Part shown: one piece after another, positions 33,764 to 44,782 of the stretch
Layout: each line of letters opens with the position of its first letter
Position numbering within the stretch: the stretch's first letter is position 1
Origin: Misgurnus anguillicaudatus
Taxonomy: Eukaryota > Chordata > Actinopteri > Cypriniformes > Cobitidae
Direction of reading: 5' to 3'
Length of the DNA stretch: 64,000 nt
Assembly: GCF_027580225.2 (NCBI RefSeq)
Contig: NC_073355.2
Span: 16,993,501-17,057,500 of the forward strand
Notes under the pieces: generated by a model
Seen by the model: the letters and a program-made list of their open reading frames with translations, nothing else
Told to the model about the DNA's origin: nothing
Databases searched by the model: none
Position numbers and translations under genes: made by a program

Positions 33764-34431
33764 TTATGGGTCAGGCCAGAGAATCTCATTCACATCACAG
33801 GCTATATTGGTCCTAGCCAAACAGCAAGGGTAAAATCCTCTGATCCACCCCTTGCATTCATCTGCTGATATGTCTATCTGTATGGAAGGCAATTTGATGC
33901 ATTTCTTTATTCCAGTAGCATAGTCCAACAGTTTATGCACACTAATGTAACTGTATAGAGCAGTCTTACTGTGAGTACACCTATCTGTTTTCCTCCCTGA
34001 AGGCTCTGAAGATTGAGGCATAAGTGAAGCGACTCAAATTAGGCTTTATTCGTTGCTCAGCCTCCATCATAGTCATACCATGGACCAGGACATGGTCAAC
34101 TAGAGTGGCTTGAATTTCACCTTGAAATTGCTTGTCACCTTGCCCTTCATCTCCTTCCTCCTCTTTCACCACGTCCTCCTCCTCTTCCTCCTCCTTCACC
34201 ACGTCCTCCTCCTTTCCCTTCTCCTCTCCCTCCTCCTATTCCTACTCCTCCTCCTCGACCTATTTCTTCATCATGTCCTCTCCCTTCACCTTCACCATGT
34301 CCTCTTTCTCCTCCTTCTACACGTCCTCCTTCTTTCCCTCCTCCTCTTCCTCTCCCTCCTCCTCTTCCTCCTCCTTCTCCTCGACCTATTCCTTCATTTC
34401 TCTGTGGATCCATTGTTTCAAAGCTCAATGA
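33764..34431 (-). pseudogene. Older IS630-like transposase remnant with RG-rich N-terminus
   Basis: On the minus strand from about 34428: a start region DPQRNEGIGRGEGGGRGG leading into some 80 residues of Gly, Arg and Glu, then, in another frame, IQATLVDHVLVHGMTMMEAE and QRIKPNLSRFTYASIFRAFR, a helix-turn-helix typical of these fish transposases. The catalytic core is deleted; after a frameshift the C-terminus remains (GWIRGFYPCCLARTNIACDV, NEILWPDP, stop at 33764). Copy A is inserted just beyond that stop codon, and the transposon's 3' flank seems to continue at 32220-32537. Confidence 0.8.
34138..34385. repeat. Polypyrimidine/polypurine tract
   Basis: Almost only C and T on the + strand (ctcctcctc, cttcctcc words) for about 250 bases. 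It is the reverse of the RG/E-rich segment of the transposase above. The Ser/Phe-rich and Leu-rich + strand frames are shadows. Confidence 0.85.
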
Positions 34432-34698
34432 ACAGATTCAGGCCCTTTTATGTATCTATTGAAGGATTTGATTGCTGTGTGTTCAATTTTGACTTTTAGT
34501 GTTTCCAGCTTGGTAATTGTTTGCTAAGCTGTGCTGACTTGAGTGAACAGTATTGAATGCTAGTGCTTTCCATATGACCAGATGGTGTAAGCACTGAGAA
34601 ATGTAAGGATTTGTGTGTAAAGTTTTGAAGTAACAGTTCACCAAAACTGACTCATGTGTTAACCCAGGTGAAAAAGTAGTACACTTCCATAGTGTATT

Positions 34699-35935
34699 TA
34701 CAGTTTTTTCCAATTGCTAACACACTAAAATGACATGAACAGCACAACTATTTAAACTGACACACAGAGAGCAACACCTCTTTTCAAGTCTCCAAAAGTC
34801 TAAACACATTTCCTGCTTTACACACATTTTGCAATTCACAATGGCACTTTTTAAATGCACTGAACACGGTTCTCTGCACAAGACACAACAATCTGACATA
34901 AAGTCACATGTTTGCCTTTTCAGAACACTACCATTCAAAATGACACTACACGAGCTAAATGGCCAATATATGTGCCACCTGCCCAAACACCTGAATGGTT
35001 AATTGTTAACACTTCAATCAGGATGTAAGCACTCGAAAAGACCACAGGTACGTCATTGGCCACAGAGCCATTATAGATGTTCCTGGCTAACGTGGTGGGA
35101 ACATCACAATGTGTGCTGCCATCTCCAATATGGATGGTGTCCTCCACCGTCATGCCAACCTTGATACAACACAACCCATATTCTCACATTTCTAGAAAGA
35201 CTCCACAACATTCTCATACCATCAGAGTGTATGAATGATGTAGAACAAAGAAACCGGTATGTTATAGTATGGCACAACGTGAGCTTTCATCGTGTAGCCC
35301 CAGTCCAAAACTGGTTTGCTGACTACCAAACATTTATCGTGTGATACCTCCCACCATACTTGCCATTTTTGAACCCCATAGAAGAGGTATATGGAAGGTA
35401 TATGACCACCAGCCCTTTGTGGGCATGCCTTTTTTGCAGGCGATGGAAGAGACATATGATGAGATTGATGTTGGTGCAATTTAGGGATGGATAAGGCGCT
35501 TCTTCCCTCGATGTCTGGCAAGGAAATATATTGCCTGTGATGTGGACGAGGCGTTATGACTTGTTTGGTGAAAAAAAAATCAACAGCATGTGTATGTATC
35601 TGCAAATATTTTTGTGCATGTGAACAATCTAATACATATTTTAGTATTATGGCAAAGCATACTAAAGAAAAGTGCACTTTTCATTATGCCCAACTGTGTG
35701 TAGTTGGTTAGACAAAAATCTGGTAATATGAATGAAGTGTGTTCCAATTTGTGTCAAAGTTTAATTTTGATAATGTTATATGTATTTTCGGTTGGAGTGC
35801 TTCATTTTGCAGGATATATGTGGTATTTTGCTATTTGGGTGTGTGGTTTTGTAAATTGTGTTAAGTTTTTTGATAAAACCAGACTAGTTTGCAAAATTGT
35901 GTGTTAGCAATTGGAAAAAACTGTAAAGTGCTTTA
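34699..35935 (+). mobile_element. IS630/Tc1-like element, copy B
   Basis: Same ends as copy A (TACAGTTTTTTCCAATTGCT and inverse) and the same internal deletion. It keeps about a dozen bases (atgttcctggctaacgtggt region, 35075-35105) that A has lost, so it still encodes the IDVPG..RGGNI phrase before the MCAAIS strand. It has its own frameshifts. The WHN change in place of WDN is shared with copy A. Confidence 0.87.
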
Positions 35936-36285
35936 TTTTCGCACACTAATTTTGTACTTAATATACTAAAAATTAATCTTTAGTACTTCTTAAGATGTTC
36001 TTAAGATCATCTTAGTGTACTTCACTGTGCTATTTTGAGACACCATAAATATGAACTAAAATGTGCTAAAAATGTAATAAAAAAATGTATTTAGGTACCA
36101 CTTGTAGTAAACTTGAAACCCATCTTTGTATAAAAGTTGTGTTCAAGTTTAATACAAGTGTTAACTAAATAAATTTTTTTATACAGAGATAGTATGTTAA
36201 AAGTGCATGTTAGTTCATATTCATGGTGCCTTAAAATAGCACAGTGAAGTACACTTAGATAATCTTAAGAACATCTTACATCTGT
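35936..36285. repeat. Foldback sequence
   Basis: cttaagatcatcttagtgta, cttcactgtgctattttgag and acaccataaatatgaacta at 36000-36060 are answered in inverse at 36205-36275. Probably a MITE arm pair; edges not fixed. Confidence 0.65.
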
Positions 36286-37136
36286 CTCAGCAACAATTCA
36301 ATTCTACAGACTTGACAAGGTTTTCCTGAGATTTTTCCTCTAATGTTTCAGACCTGACCGGGTGAGGATGTAGTTTGTCTTACCTCCTTAAAACTCATCA
36401 TCTCTCTTGTCTGCTTCGCTTTCCCTGCTTTGCACAAAACATTTTCATCTAAAGAAGCCAATAATGATCGAGTCCAAATAAGATTATCATTTTTATTTAG
36501 AAACTTACTTTAGTCTAGTCATGTTTTCATAAGCTAACTTGCGAGGCGTCACCTTTTGAATGTGGTTGTGTGCAGATGAACGCAAAGACGTGCATGGACA
36601 TGGATACGTGTGTGCACGAGTCAATGCGACTGCTTCATCGCTTTTACAAGCGTAAATTGGGTAACTACATTGCATATAGATCCGTTTTTGCCGGGATTAT
36701 CTTTGTATAGGAATACACTAGTTAACTGCTAAAATTTAAACTTGAGATTTACACCGGGACACAAAAGATTTACACTGGGGCATGTGCCCCAGTAAAAGGG
36801 ATCTAGCGACGCCCCTGCATATATTGCAGTATATTAAATCATATAAAGACAAAATATTACATGGAAAAACATAGTGCCCTTTTTGATCTTGATTACAATA
36901 TATTTTGTATCAATATATACATGTATGGTCTTCATATACTGCAATATAATGGAAAATATACATATTAAATCCTATATATGAGAATATACTGCCTAATATA
37001 TTACATGATATTTTCTATGCATATATTACAATATATTGGGAAATATAAATATTAAATCCGATATATGGGAATATATTGCCTAATATATTACATGATATTT
37101 TCCAATATACTGCAGTATATTTTTGTTGCATAAGGG

Positions 37137-37330
37137 AAGTGCAGTATGTTATCAAAAATACTGGGGAAAATTGGCACTCAGCAGCCTAGACTTGGACATT
37201 CTGACATGACAATGATCCAAACACAAGGCCAAGTCGACCTGTCATTGTCTACAGCAGAATAAAGTGAAGGTTCTGGAGTGGCCATCTCAGTCTCCTGACC
37301 TTAATATTATTGAACCACTCTGACGAAATC
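37137..37330 (+). pseudogene. Tc1 transposase, segment with the terminal catalytic Glu
   Basis: Contains [18 protein letters not shown], the hallmark block (SPDLNxIE) of Tc1 DDE transposases, followed by RNLK, where the TTAA element at 37331 interrupts. Confidence 0.88.
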
Positions 37331-38140
37331 TTAAGGGAAACTCAACTTTTTTTGAAAATAGGCTCATTTTCCAGCTCCCCTAGAGTTAAACATTTGATTT
37401 TTACCATTTTGGAATTGATTCAGCTTTATCTCCTGGTCTGGCGGTACCACTTTTAGCATAGCTTAGCATAATCCAATAAATCTTATTAGACCATTAGCAT
37501 CGCGCTCAAAAATATCTAAGAGGCTGTTTACACTTGGCATTAACATGTGTTTTCGTCGATCGGATCACAAGTGGACGATGTTAATGCCAGGTGTAAACGG
37601 TGTTCAAAACGTTTGGAGCTCGTCCACTTTCGACCACTTTAAACCACATCCAGAGGTGGTCGAAACCACTTTCGATCGGATCGCTTTGGAGTTGCGGAAC
37701 GCACATGTGGTTGAATGCGTTCGAACAGCCACATGCGACCGCCTTCTCTCCAAGTGTAAACAGCCTCTAAAGAGTTTCAATATTTTTCCTATTTAAATTT
37801 TCACTCTTAGGTAGTTACATCGTGTACTAAGACCAACAGAAAAAGTTGTGATTTTCTAGGCAGATATGGCCAGGAAATATACTCTCATTCTGGCGTAATA
37901 ATCAATGACTTTGCTTCCGTATTGCTGCAGGAGGCGCAATGATATTACGCAGTGCCCGAAAATAGTCCCCTGCTATTGCAAGTTACTAAGGGGACTATCT
38001 GGTTATTTTTAAGCACAATGCTAAATGGTCTAATCAGGTTCAATGGATTATGCTAAGCTATGCTAAAAGTGGTAGCACCAGCCACGGAAATCGGCTGAAT
38101 GGATTCCAAAATGGTAAAAAAATCAGATGTGTCCCTTTAA
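37331..38140. mobile_element. TTAA element inside Tc1, itself split by another MITE
   Basis: Left TTAAGGGAAACTCAAC; right GATGTGTCCCTTTAA. Inner complementary pieces such as acttttagcatagcttagca (37449) and tgctaagctatgctaaaagt (38050) show a foldback. Removing it with one TTAA rejoins the Tc1 frame as RNLKRAVNARQPKNI. A second MITE lies inside at 37517-37771. Confidence 0.86.
37517..37771. mobile_element. Foldback MITE (GAGGCTGTTTACACTTGG ends), short form
   Basis: Left gaggctgtttacacttggca, right ccaagtgtaaacagcctc. 255 bp. Almost all of it matches the inverse of 54380-54610, the right half of a longer relative. Confidence 0.85.
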
Positions 38141-38235
38141 ACGTGCTGTTAATGCAAGACAGCCCAAGAATATATAGGAACTGGAGGCTTTTTGCCAAGA
38201 AAAATGGGCAGCTTTACCATATGAGAAGATAGAGA
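38141..38235 (+). pseudogene. Tc1 transposase C-terminal remnant
   Basis: Continues from 37330 as KRAVNARQPKNI, then reads in another frame FAKKNGQLYHMRR, the usual tail region before the right inverted repeat. Confidence 0.75.
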
Positions 38236-38754
38236 TCCACAACTACCACAAAAGACTTTAAACTGTCATTGATGTTAAAGGTGGCAATACACAGAGCTGG
38301 GGTATATGTTAACTTTTGATCAGGGTACTTTGGGTAGTTTCTGTTGTCATTATGATTTAAAAAGAGTAAACACAGTTGATTAATAATAATAAATGGCTTC
38401 AGCCAAACACTAAGCATGAGTGAAAGAAAAGTTTTTGTGTTATCATTCATATTTTCTGAAAAATGGCCAAGAAATCATAAATTCTATCAGGGTATGTAAA
38501 CTTATGAGCACAACTGTAACTTTATATTTCATCTTAAGTTTTTTTTTGTTGGCTCCAAACACAAACTCTATAAAAATGTATCTTTTCTTTTTTACTGCAC
38601 GTACAAGGCATATGGCAAACACAATAGCTGCACATAAAATCTCATCTGAATTAGATACCTACTTCTTTATTGTTAAAACAGTATGTTCTATATATAACAT
38701 GTGTGGGTGCAGTATTCATAAATTTCAGACTGCATCCGCCACATTTTGATTGTC

Positions 38755-39100
38755 ACGTGACCTGTATCCCAGACTGCAGACGACTCCGAGCCGGATCCAC
38801 ACTGGAGCTGCTGAATTCTGTTTCTCAATCCAAAGGCTGCAGCCTCTGGAGGTCTCATGCTGCACACATCATCAAGCTTAAGTTAACTGAGCATTACATT
38901 CGCAAGTCATACGAATATTACAAACATAATTGAATAAGAATTATAGTCAATTTAATAATTGTTAATATTCTGAATTTAGACAGTCATGATGACGTATGCA
39001 CTGCAGCCTACAAATGTGACCTCCGGAGGCTGCAGCCTCGGCGCTGATCTGGAATGAAATCGTCTGCTGTCTGGGATGTCCTTTGACCTATGACGTAATC
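38755..39100. repeat. Foldback repeat with GGCTGCAGCCTC arms
   Basis: Pieces at 38770-38870 (cccagactgcagacga, aaaggctgcagcctctggag) recur inverted at 39010-39085 (cctccggaggctgcagcctc, cgtctgctgtctggga). MITE-like; edges approximate. Confidence 0.7.
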
Positions 39101-40990
39101 AAAACAACCACAACCTAATTTGTGTGCGTCTCTTAAAATGCAAAAAAGCTTTTGTTCCCCTCCCTGTATGCAAAGTAGGGGGTAGAGCGCTTACTAGGGT
39201 TCTGACAATTAATTGGGCAAATGCGAGTTTTCTGGGAACGCGATGCATCGATGCACATCCCTAGCGCTTACACATGTGCTTTGGACTACATCAAAACATG
39301 TGTCTCTGGCAGAAGGTTGAACTACACGCTCATAAGGCGGAGTCTGTGAGCGGTTATGGTTGGGGCGTAATCAATGTGACATCACATTGATAGGGGATTT
39401 CCAACAGCCTGTTTTGTATGACTATTGCGGTTTAAAGGAAATTACACAAAGAAGAAGAGATGGATTTGTGTAATAACAGGATGTTTCTGCACACACACTG
39501 GCGACTCATTTTCTGCTAGAAACACATAAAAGTGCATTTTCTAGGTTAGGGGGGTTTTAATAGATAAAATATAACAGATCCCTAATGCCTAACGTGTTAT
39601 TTTCTACATTTGAAACTTTTTCATGTCATTTCAGGGTAACTATTAAACATAAAACCCTTATACAACATGGTGAAATAGTAAGGTAAATAGTCTGTTTTAA
39701 AATTATTGTTCAACCTCTCTACGATTGCCTGCATGAAATCAACTGCAAGAGCTCAATTAAAGTAATTTTTTAAGTTCATCCAACTTTTACTTTTACAGTG
39801 TATGTGTAACAAGTACAATTAAATCACGAGGAATTCATTTCTTGGGATCTAATTCACTAAAGAGCTGCCAAGTTCATAGATTTCCAGCAATTTTATTGTA
39901 TTCACCTTTCTTAGAGGGGCTCCTTAGCTCAAAGGGCCTCACAGGATGATAAAGTGTCCATCAAATCTAGCTGGAAGTAGGTTATTTGAATACTTTTTAA
40001 ATACAATTCTTTGACATACTACTTACCTCGCATACTCATTTTGGCCTACTTTACAGTATTGACAGGCAATTTTATATGCAGCGCATGTCTTGTTTGAGCT
40101 TAAACTGTATCCACATCCTTCCTATTTGTTCTTCTGATTCCATTTCGAAATGCCAGAAACCTAATTTCTGTCTGAATTATTTAATAATCCTTGTTAATTA
40201 ATATATGTCGGGAACAATGTATTAATTATGCAGCCTGAGAACACCAAACCAAGAACTGAGCTTTATTCTGTTCATATTTGCTAATGACTGAATCGAAACA
40301 AAGCAACTGAACTGTGTTAATATTGTAATTATATTTGGTCTGTGCTGTACTTTGAATGAGTCTGCTGTTGTATACTGACATATTAAAGGCTTGAAATCAA
40401 TCACATTTTCTTTGTTTAACAGAATATTAACAGCATTCCCGTGAATTGATCATAGTGTGCTAAGGAAAATGCATTCATTTTTGATGCTCACTGCAGACAT
40501 GCTGCTTCTCGGGTCTCATTACAAAGTCAGAGAAGGTTTCTGATCGACACAAGGCCAGTCACTCGGTCTTAAAATAATCAATGGCATCCGAATGCTCTCA
40601 GCTGCTAGGCGACCGCAGATATAAAGAACGAGAAACAAAACATTTTCCAGTTGTATCTATATTTAATTCTCTTAGATCAACCTGTCAGCAGGACATCGGT
40701 GTGGTGTGATGTTTGTGGAACTGAATGGAATTAATAATGAAAAAGGAAGTGACTGGATCAATAATTTAAATCAGAGAGCATATCCCATGGGTGCTATTAG
40801 GCACTCAATTCTCTGCGAAGACTGATTATTATTATAAAATAATTGGAAAAGGAAAAATGCATTCCTAGGAGACGCACAACATCGTCACGCAACACAAAAT
40901 GCAGTGTGGTAATTGCAATGTGTAGTACATATGGAAAGGGTGTGCGGTACATAATGGAGTAATTATATTATGTGAGTGTATGTGTGTAGC
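39101..40990. other. Stretch with no supported gene
   Basis: 39196-39263 resembles a hAT end (ctagggttctgacaattaat ... gatgcacatccctag). The remainder shows nothing I can defend. Confidence 0.5.
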
Positions 40991-40999
40991 CTACATTAA

Positions 41000-41665
41000 A
41001 TGTTAAAATCAATGCACAAAATATGCTCATAGCTCTAAAGTGAATATGTTAACATTTAACCTAGCCCCATTTATTCCTTAGGATCCAAACAGGGATGAAT
41101 TTAGAAGTCAGGAGTGATGATGTTACTGCGTGTCGAGGTCGAAGTGCTGCAAACTACGGTACGCTGCAAGCGGCAAAATCGCCGCGCGGCTTCAGCTTTT
41201 CTCTTGTATTGGAAGCCTTTTGTGCAGCATTTAGCGCAAATATGTTTATCTTCAACGGCGCCTGTCATGAAGTACCATGTCCGGAGAAGGAACAGAATTT
41301 TGTGTGCATGAGCAAGGCGTACGGTGTGGCCCAACTCCGCTTCACCTCTGTAACCGCCCCCGTTTTGCCGCTTTCCGCACGTCTTCTATTGAAAAAGAAC
41401 TAAACACTCGCGATTGCCATGTACCATGTGAAACGGCTTTAAGTGCTCTTCCGCCATACAATATAGTTCCCATTTTTTAATCGGCTTAAAAAATCGCCAC
41501 GCTTTAATTTGTGCCACCATACTTCTCATGTAACAGTCTTTAAATAGGGAAAACATGGAAGTGTTGGTGGCTTCTAAATTCATCCCTGTTTGGATCCTAA
41601 GAAATGATTGCGGCTAGGCTAAATGCTAACACATTCATGATGCACTGTACAAAGATAAAGTGCAC
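41000..41665. mobile_element. Element with long inverted arms
   Basis: Left arm (about 41000-41110) contains ccttaggatccaaacaggga, tgaatttagaagtc and aacatttaacctagcccc; right arm (41570-41665) has the inverse, with tccctgtttggatcctaaga and ggctaggctaaatgctaaca. The middle has several open frames on both strands (41095-41583), none recognisable. Confidence 0.78.
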
Positions 41666-42469
41666 GCATTGAAAAAATATAGGTATTTTTTAATTCATCT
41701 AAGTTGAGGTACGAACATAGTAAAATATTTAAAAAAGGGTGGTGTTTTCCTTTAATTCGTAAAAAAGTTTTATGCTTGCTGAAGTTGCTTTCTGACTTAT
41801 GGGTGAAAATGGAAGATGGAAATGCATTTAGTGAATAAATTCTAACTTAGCGAACATTAAACCCATGTGACTGATCGTCTAGCTGTGTCAGCTGACGTCT
41901 TTTCCATATATGGGGTTCAACATCGTCGCAATGTCCCTGCTGGCTGGTGCCTTCATCAAAAATTTTGCATTTCTTCTTCTGCGCACAGCATTCAGTTTGG
42001 CAATTACAAGCTGCACTGCTAGTAAATTTACAATTTGCCAAATAGTAACTAAATGCCTTTATTTACTGTAGGTTACCAATGCCACCATCCTTTGTCGAAC
42101 AACTGGATGGAAACGCATCTAATTTGCATTTGTTTGTTTTTGCGAATTTTGAAAGGATTTGCTTCACGTTTTCGATGGTAACCCACCTAATGTTTCTATG
42201 CAGCCTGTTTATTCTTTATCCCCGTGCTCAGGAAATGTGTACCAGGCTATTGTACAGTAATATTGTTGGTGCTCTTGTTATTATAATAGTGGACTTTAGA
42301 AAGGTTAAACCTCTGTTTCAGAGACTGTTTCCATTTCTGACCTTTGCCAGATCTTAATTATGTGGTATAGCAGTCTGCAGACGTGCTTGGAATGAACTGT
42401 ACGCCGTTCTTATCAGTTAGCAGCTAAGCTGCTCTCATAGAATTACAGTAGCCTAAATATTACAGACTG

Positions 42470-42540
42470 AAGTATAACTTGAATCTCAGTTTGGATAAAA
42501 GCATCTGGCACATGCCTTTATGTAAATGTAATGAATGCTC
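42470..42540 (+). repeat. SINE/LINE tail fragment
   Basis: gtttggataaaagcatctgg followed by catgcctttatgtaaatgta resembles the 3' end shared by many fish retroposons (ggataaaagcgtctgctaaat type). Confidence 0.6.
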
Positions 42541-42934
42541 GACTGACACTTTAAAATCAATTTACCCAGGTAAAAAGCAAGCTTTCAGGACTTAGCGACT
42601 GACGCTTATACTGCTGAAAGAAAAAAACTGCATTGACGTCACGCATCACCAAGCAATCACTTAGAAAAAATTGGGTATGCTATGTATGTGCAGTTTCTTT
42701 AAGCCATGATGAGCTCATAAATTCACCACATAGGCCTATACAGTTGATCTAAGGAACCAACTGGTCGGGTGAACAAAGACACACTGGATGTGACATCAGG
42801 TTGTGATAAGGTGCTTTTACTGTAATTAGATGTCAACATAAATATCAGTATAGTGATAAACAAAAAACTGTGAGGTGTATGGTGAAATAAGCAGGATTTG
42901 CATGTGGTCTGTGTGGGTCCACTCCTTATATACC

Positions 42935-43240
42935 AGTATAGTAATGGGGACACTATACTGTCAAAAAAGCACTGTCCTTCAGATGAGACGTTAAACCGAG
43001 GTCTTGACTCTCTGTAGTCATTAAAAATCCCAGGATGTCTCTCGAAAAAGCCCATTGGCCTACTAATCATCCCCATATATACTAATTGGCTATATCACTC
43101 TGCATGTCTCCTCTCCACTAATAAGCTGGTGTGTGGACAATATGGCTGCAGTCGCATCATCCGGGTGGATGCTGCACATTGGTGGTGGTTGAGAAGAATC
43201 ACTCTTTCATATGTAAAGTGCTTTGAGTGCTAAAATAATA
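42935..43240 (+). repeat. Retroposon 3' portion (SINE/LINE type)
   Basis: Characteristic phrases: ccttcagatgagacgttaaa, taaaaatcccaggatgtct, ccactaataagctggtgtgt, ctgcacattggtggtggttg, aaagtgctttgagtgc, then an (ATA)n tail. It is a familiar fish retroposon body; no promoter boxes were found upstream. Confidence 0.7.
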
Positions 43241-43249
43241 ATAATAATT

Positions 43250-44782
43250 ATTGTTATGGGTGTGGTGCAAAGGTTTACCATCCTGAGGTCACCTTGAGTG
43301 AGGGGCATTACACTGCTCCATTCCGACCTGTTGCTCTGCAATGCCATGCATGCTTTCAAAAACAGAAAGCTCAGCTCGGTGACAGTGAAACTTCTCTAAC
43401 TGCTCCAGTGCAATGCATGCATGCAGACATGAAAGAGATGCATTATGCATTTTTTCGACGGTGGTCGGTGGAGGTCAAGTGTCATTGAGTTCAGATGAAC
43501 CTCATTATCTCCAGCACTCTTGCAATCGAATGGATGGAGCAATACTCATGTCTTATGACTCATGTCAAGACCTCGGAAATAGGAGTCAGCTAATGTCTTC
43601 TTTTGGCTTCCACTGTTGTGGCTAAACATGCTGAAAGGTATATCTGATGGTGACGGCATATAGACAATATGCAATTTGCTTTCAAACACACAGCCTTATA
43701 CAAAATTTAAATTTTAATGCTTTGTTCGAGCCAGCCGTGATTTTACAGCAGTCCACACTTTTCTTTATTACCATGAGTACAATAGAGAATAAATGTGTTT
43801 GCTCTGACTGCTTATAAACAACTTTCACTGACGGTATCCCTGGAAGTCATTTTCCATTGATTTACTGCTTGCATAGTGGTGCAGCTCCTAATGCAATGAT
43901 ATATAAATCTTTGAACATTTCTCCATATACCACCTAAATACATGGTTAGGGTTACAGATGAATTCAGTGTAAATTGTTTATTTGCACAAATAAACGCTTT
44001 GTCATTGCAAGTTTGGTGTGCATGACAGAGCTTTTAAATGTGAAAATGTAATATTTTTCAACTGAGCTCATTATAATGTTAGTCTAGCTTTTATACACCA
44101 CAAAGCACATTTATCTAACTCTAGTATGATGACATGTTAAATGAGTAACAGTGGTGGTCTGTCTGGTGGTCTTCACGCTGACTTTCCTCTAATTGCTTGG
44201 ATATATCAACTTGAATAATGGCATCTAATTCTACTCATAATTAAGAATAACAGTATATATGCTTTTCCTTACTCATTCACTTTAACGGGAAGGGCAGATG
44301 TATATGCGAGTAGTTTAATGACATTAATTAGATTTTCTTTTTTTAATTAAACCTATAGGGATCCAGAAATCCAGAACGTCCAGTGCTTGATACGTCTAGT
44401 CTGCAGGCTCTAATTTGAAATTAAAAGCTGTGAGAAATAAATGGCTTTCATTTGAGGTGAGCTGCAAAAGTGTATGGCAGCTCCCAGAATTGCATTATAT
44501 TTGGTGTATCTGGAAACTCTTGCTGGAAGGAAACAAAATGGAAAACAAAATTATAGCAAACAAGTACTGCACTGGGATTAAGAAAATATATTAAATAAAT
44601 GACCAGCACACCTTTGATAAAGTCTAGTTTGGTATAAAATAGTTGAAATAAAAGTAAAAATTGAAGAGTTGTTGTCTGAAACAGATACAAACACATAATT
44701 TAATAACAACAATGCACAGCAAATGAACACTATTTGGTCTTTATATAATCAACACCAAGATCAGTGTTAAAATTTAAAACTG
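43250..44782. other. No supported feature
   Basis: Only short open frames (43294-43625 +, 44448-44696 -) without recognisable motifs. Confidence 0.55.

Larger units (their letters stand above)
32033..36817. mobile_element. hAT element with 8 bp duplication catatatt
   Basis: Left end CATGGGCATTGCTAGAT; right end inverse CAGGGGCGTCGCTAGAT. Both are followed inward by 'ctggggcaca'-type repeats. The octamer catatatt is found at 32025-32032 and 36818-36825. These are hAT signatures. Most of the 4.8 kb is later insertions (IS630-like elements and a foldback); no hAT transposase is visible. Confidence 0.87.
29418..37136. mobile_element. AT-rich foldback element (CCCTTATGCAACAAAAATATA ends) inside Tc1
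   Basis: Left end CCCTTATGCAACAAAAATAT; right end ATATTTTTGTTGCATAAGGG, a perfect inverse of 20 bases. Both arms are made of 'atatatt' words, with shared pieces such as aatatattacatga. The left arm holds a 67 bp tandem repeat. A hAT (32033-36817) sits in the right part; without it the element is about 2.9 kb. No transposase of its own was found. Its short open frames are Tyr/Ile-rich translations of the repeat. I cannot assign the superfamily, since no target duplication is clear (aagacaa on the left, aagtgcag on the right). Confidence 0.8.
27606..38518 (+). mobile_element. Tc1-like transposon, broken by several later insertions
   Basis: Left end TACAGTTCAAATTTTACATA (27606); right end TTATGAGCACAACTGTA (to 38518). 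Inner repeats with 'taacataccctg' near 28342 and 'gatcagggtac' near 38318 suggest the IR/DR layout of fish Tc1 elements. Transposase remnants in one direction lie at 28540-28680, 29095-29417, 37137-37330 and 38141-38235. Taking out the insertions at about 28782-29094, 29418-37136 and 37331-38140 leaves roughly 1.6-2 kb, close to the usual Tc1 size. A small inverted pair (gagccaggggcac at 27900, gtacccctggctc at 28009) may be a further insertion or part of the left arm. Confidence 0.85.

Noticed and set aside
34110..34499. Leu/Phe- and Ser-rich + strand frames in the pyrimidine tract
   Set aside because: They are the reverse of an RG/E-rich transposase segment; the minus strand gives the recognisable protein.
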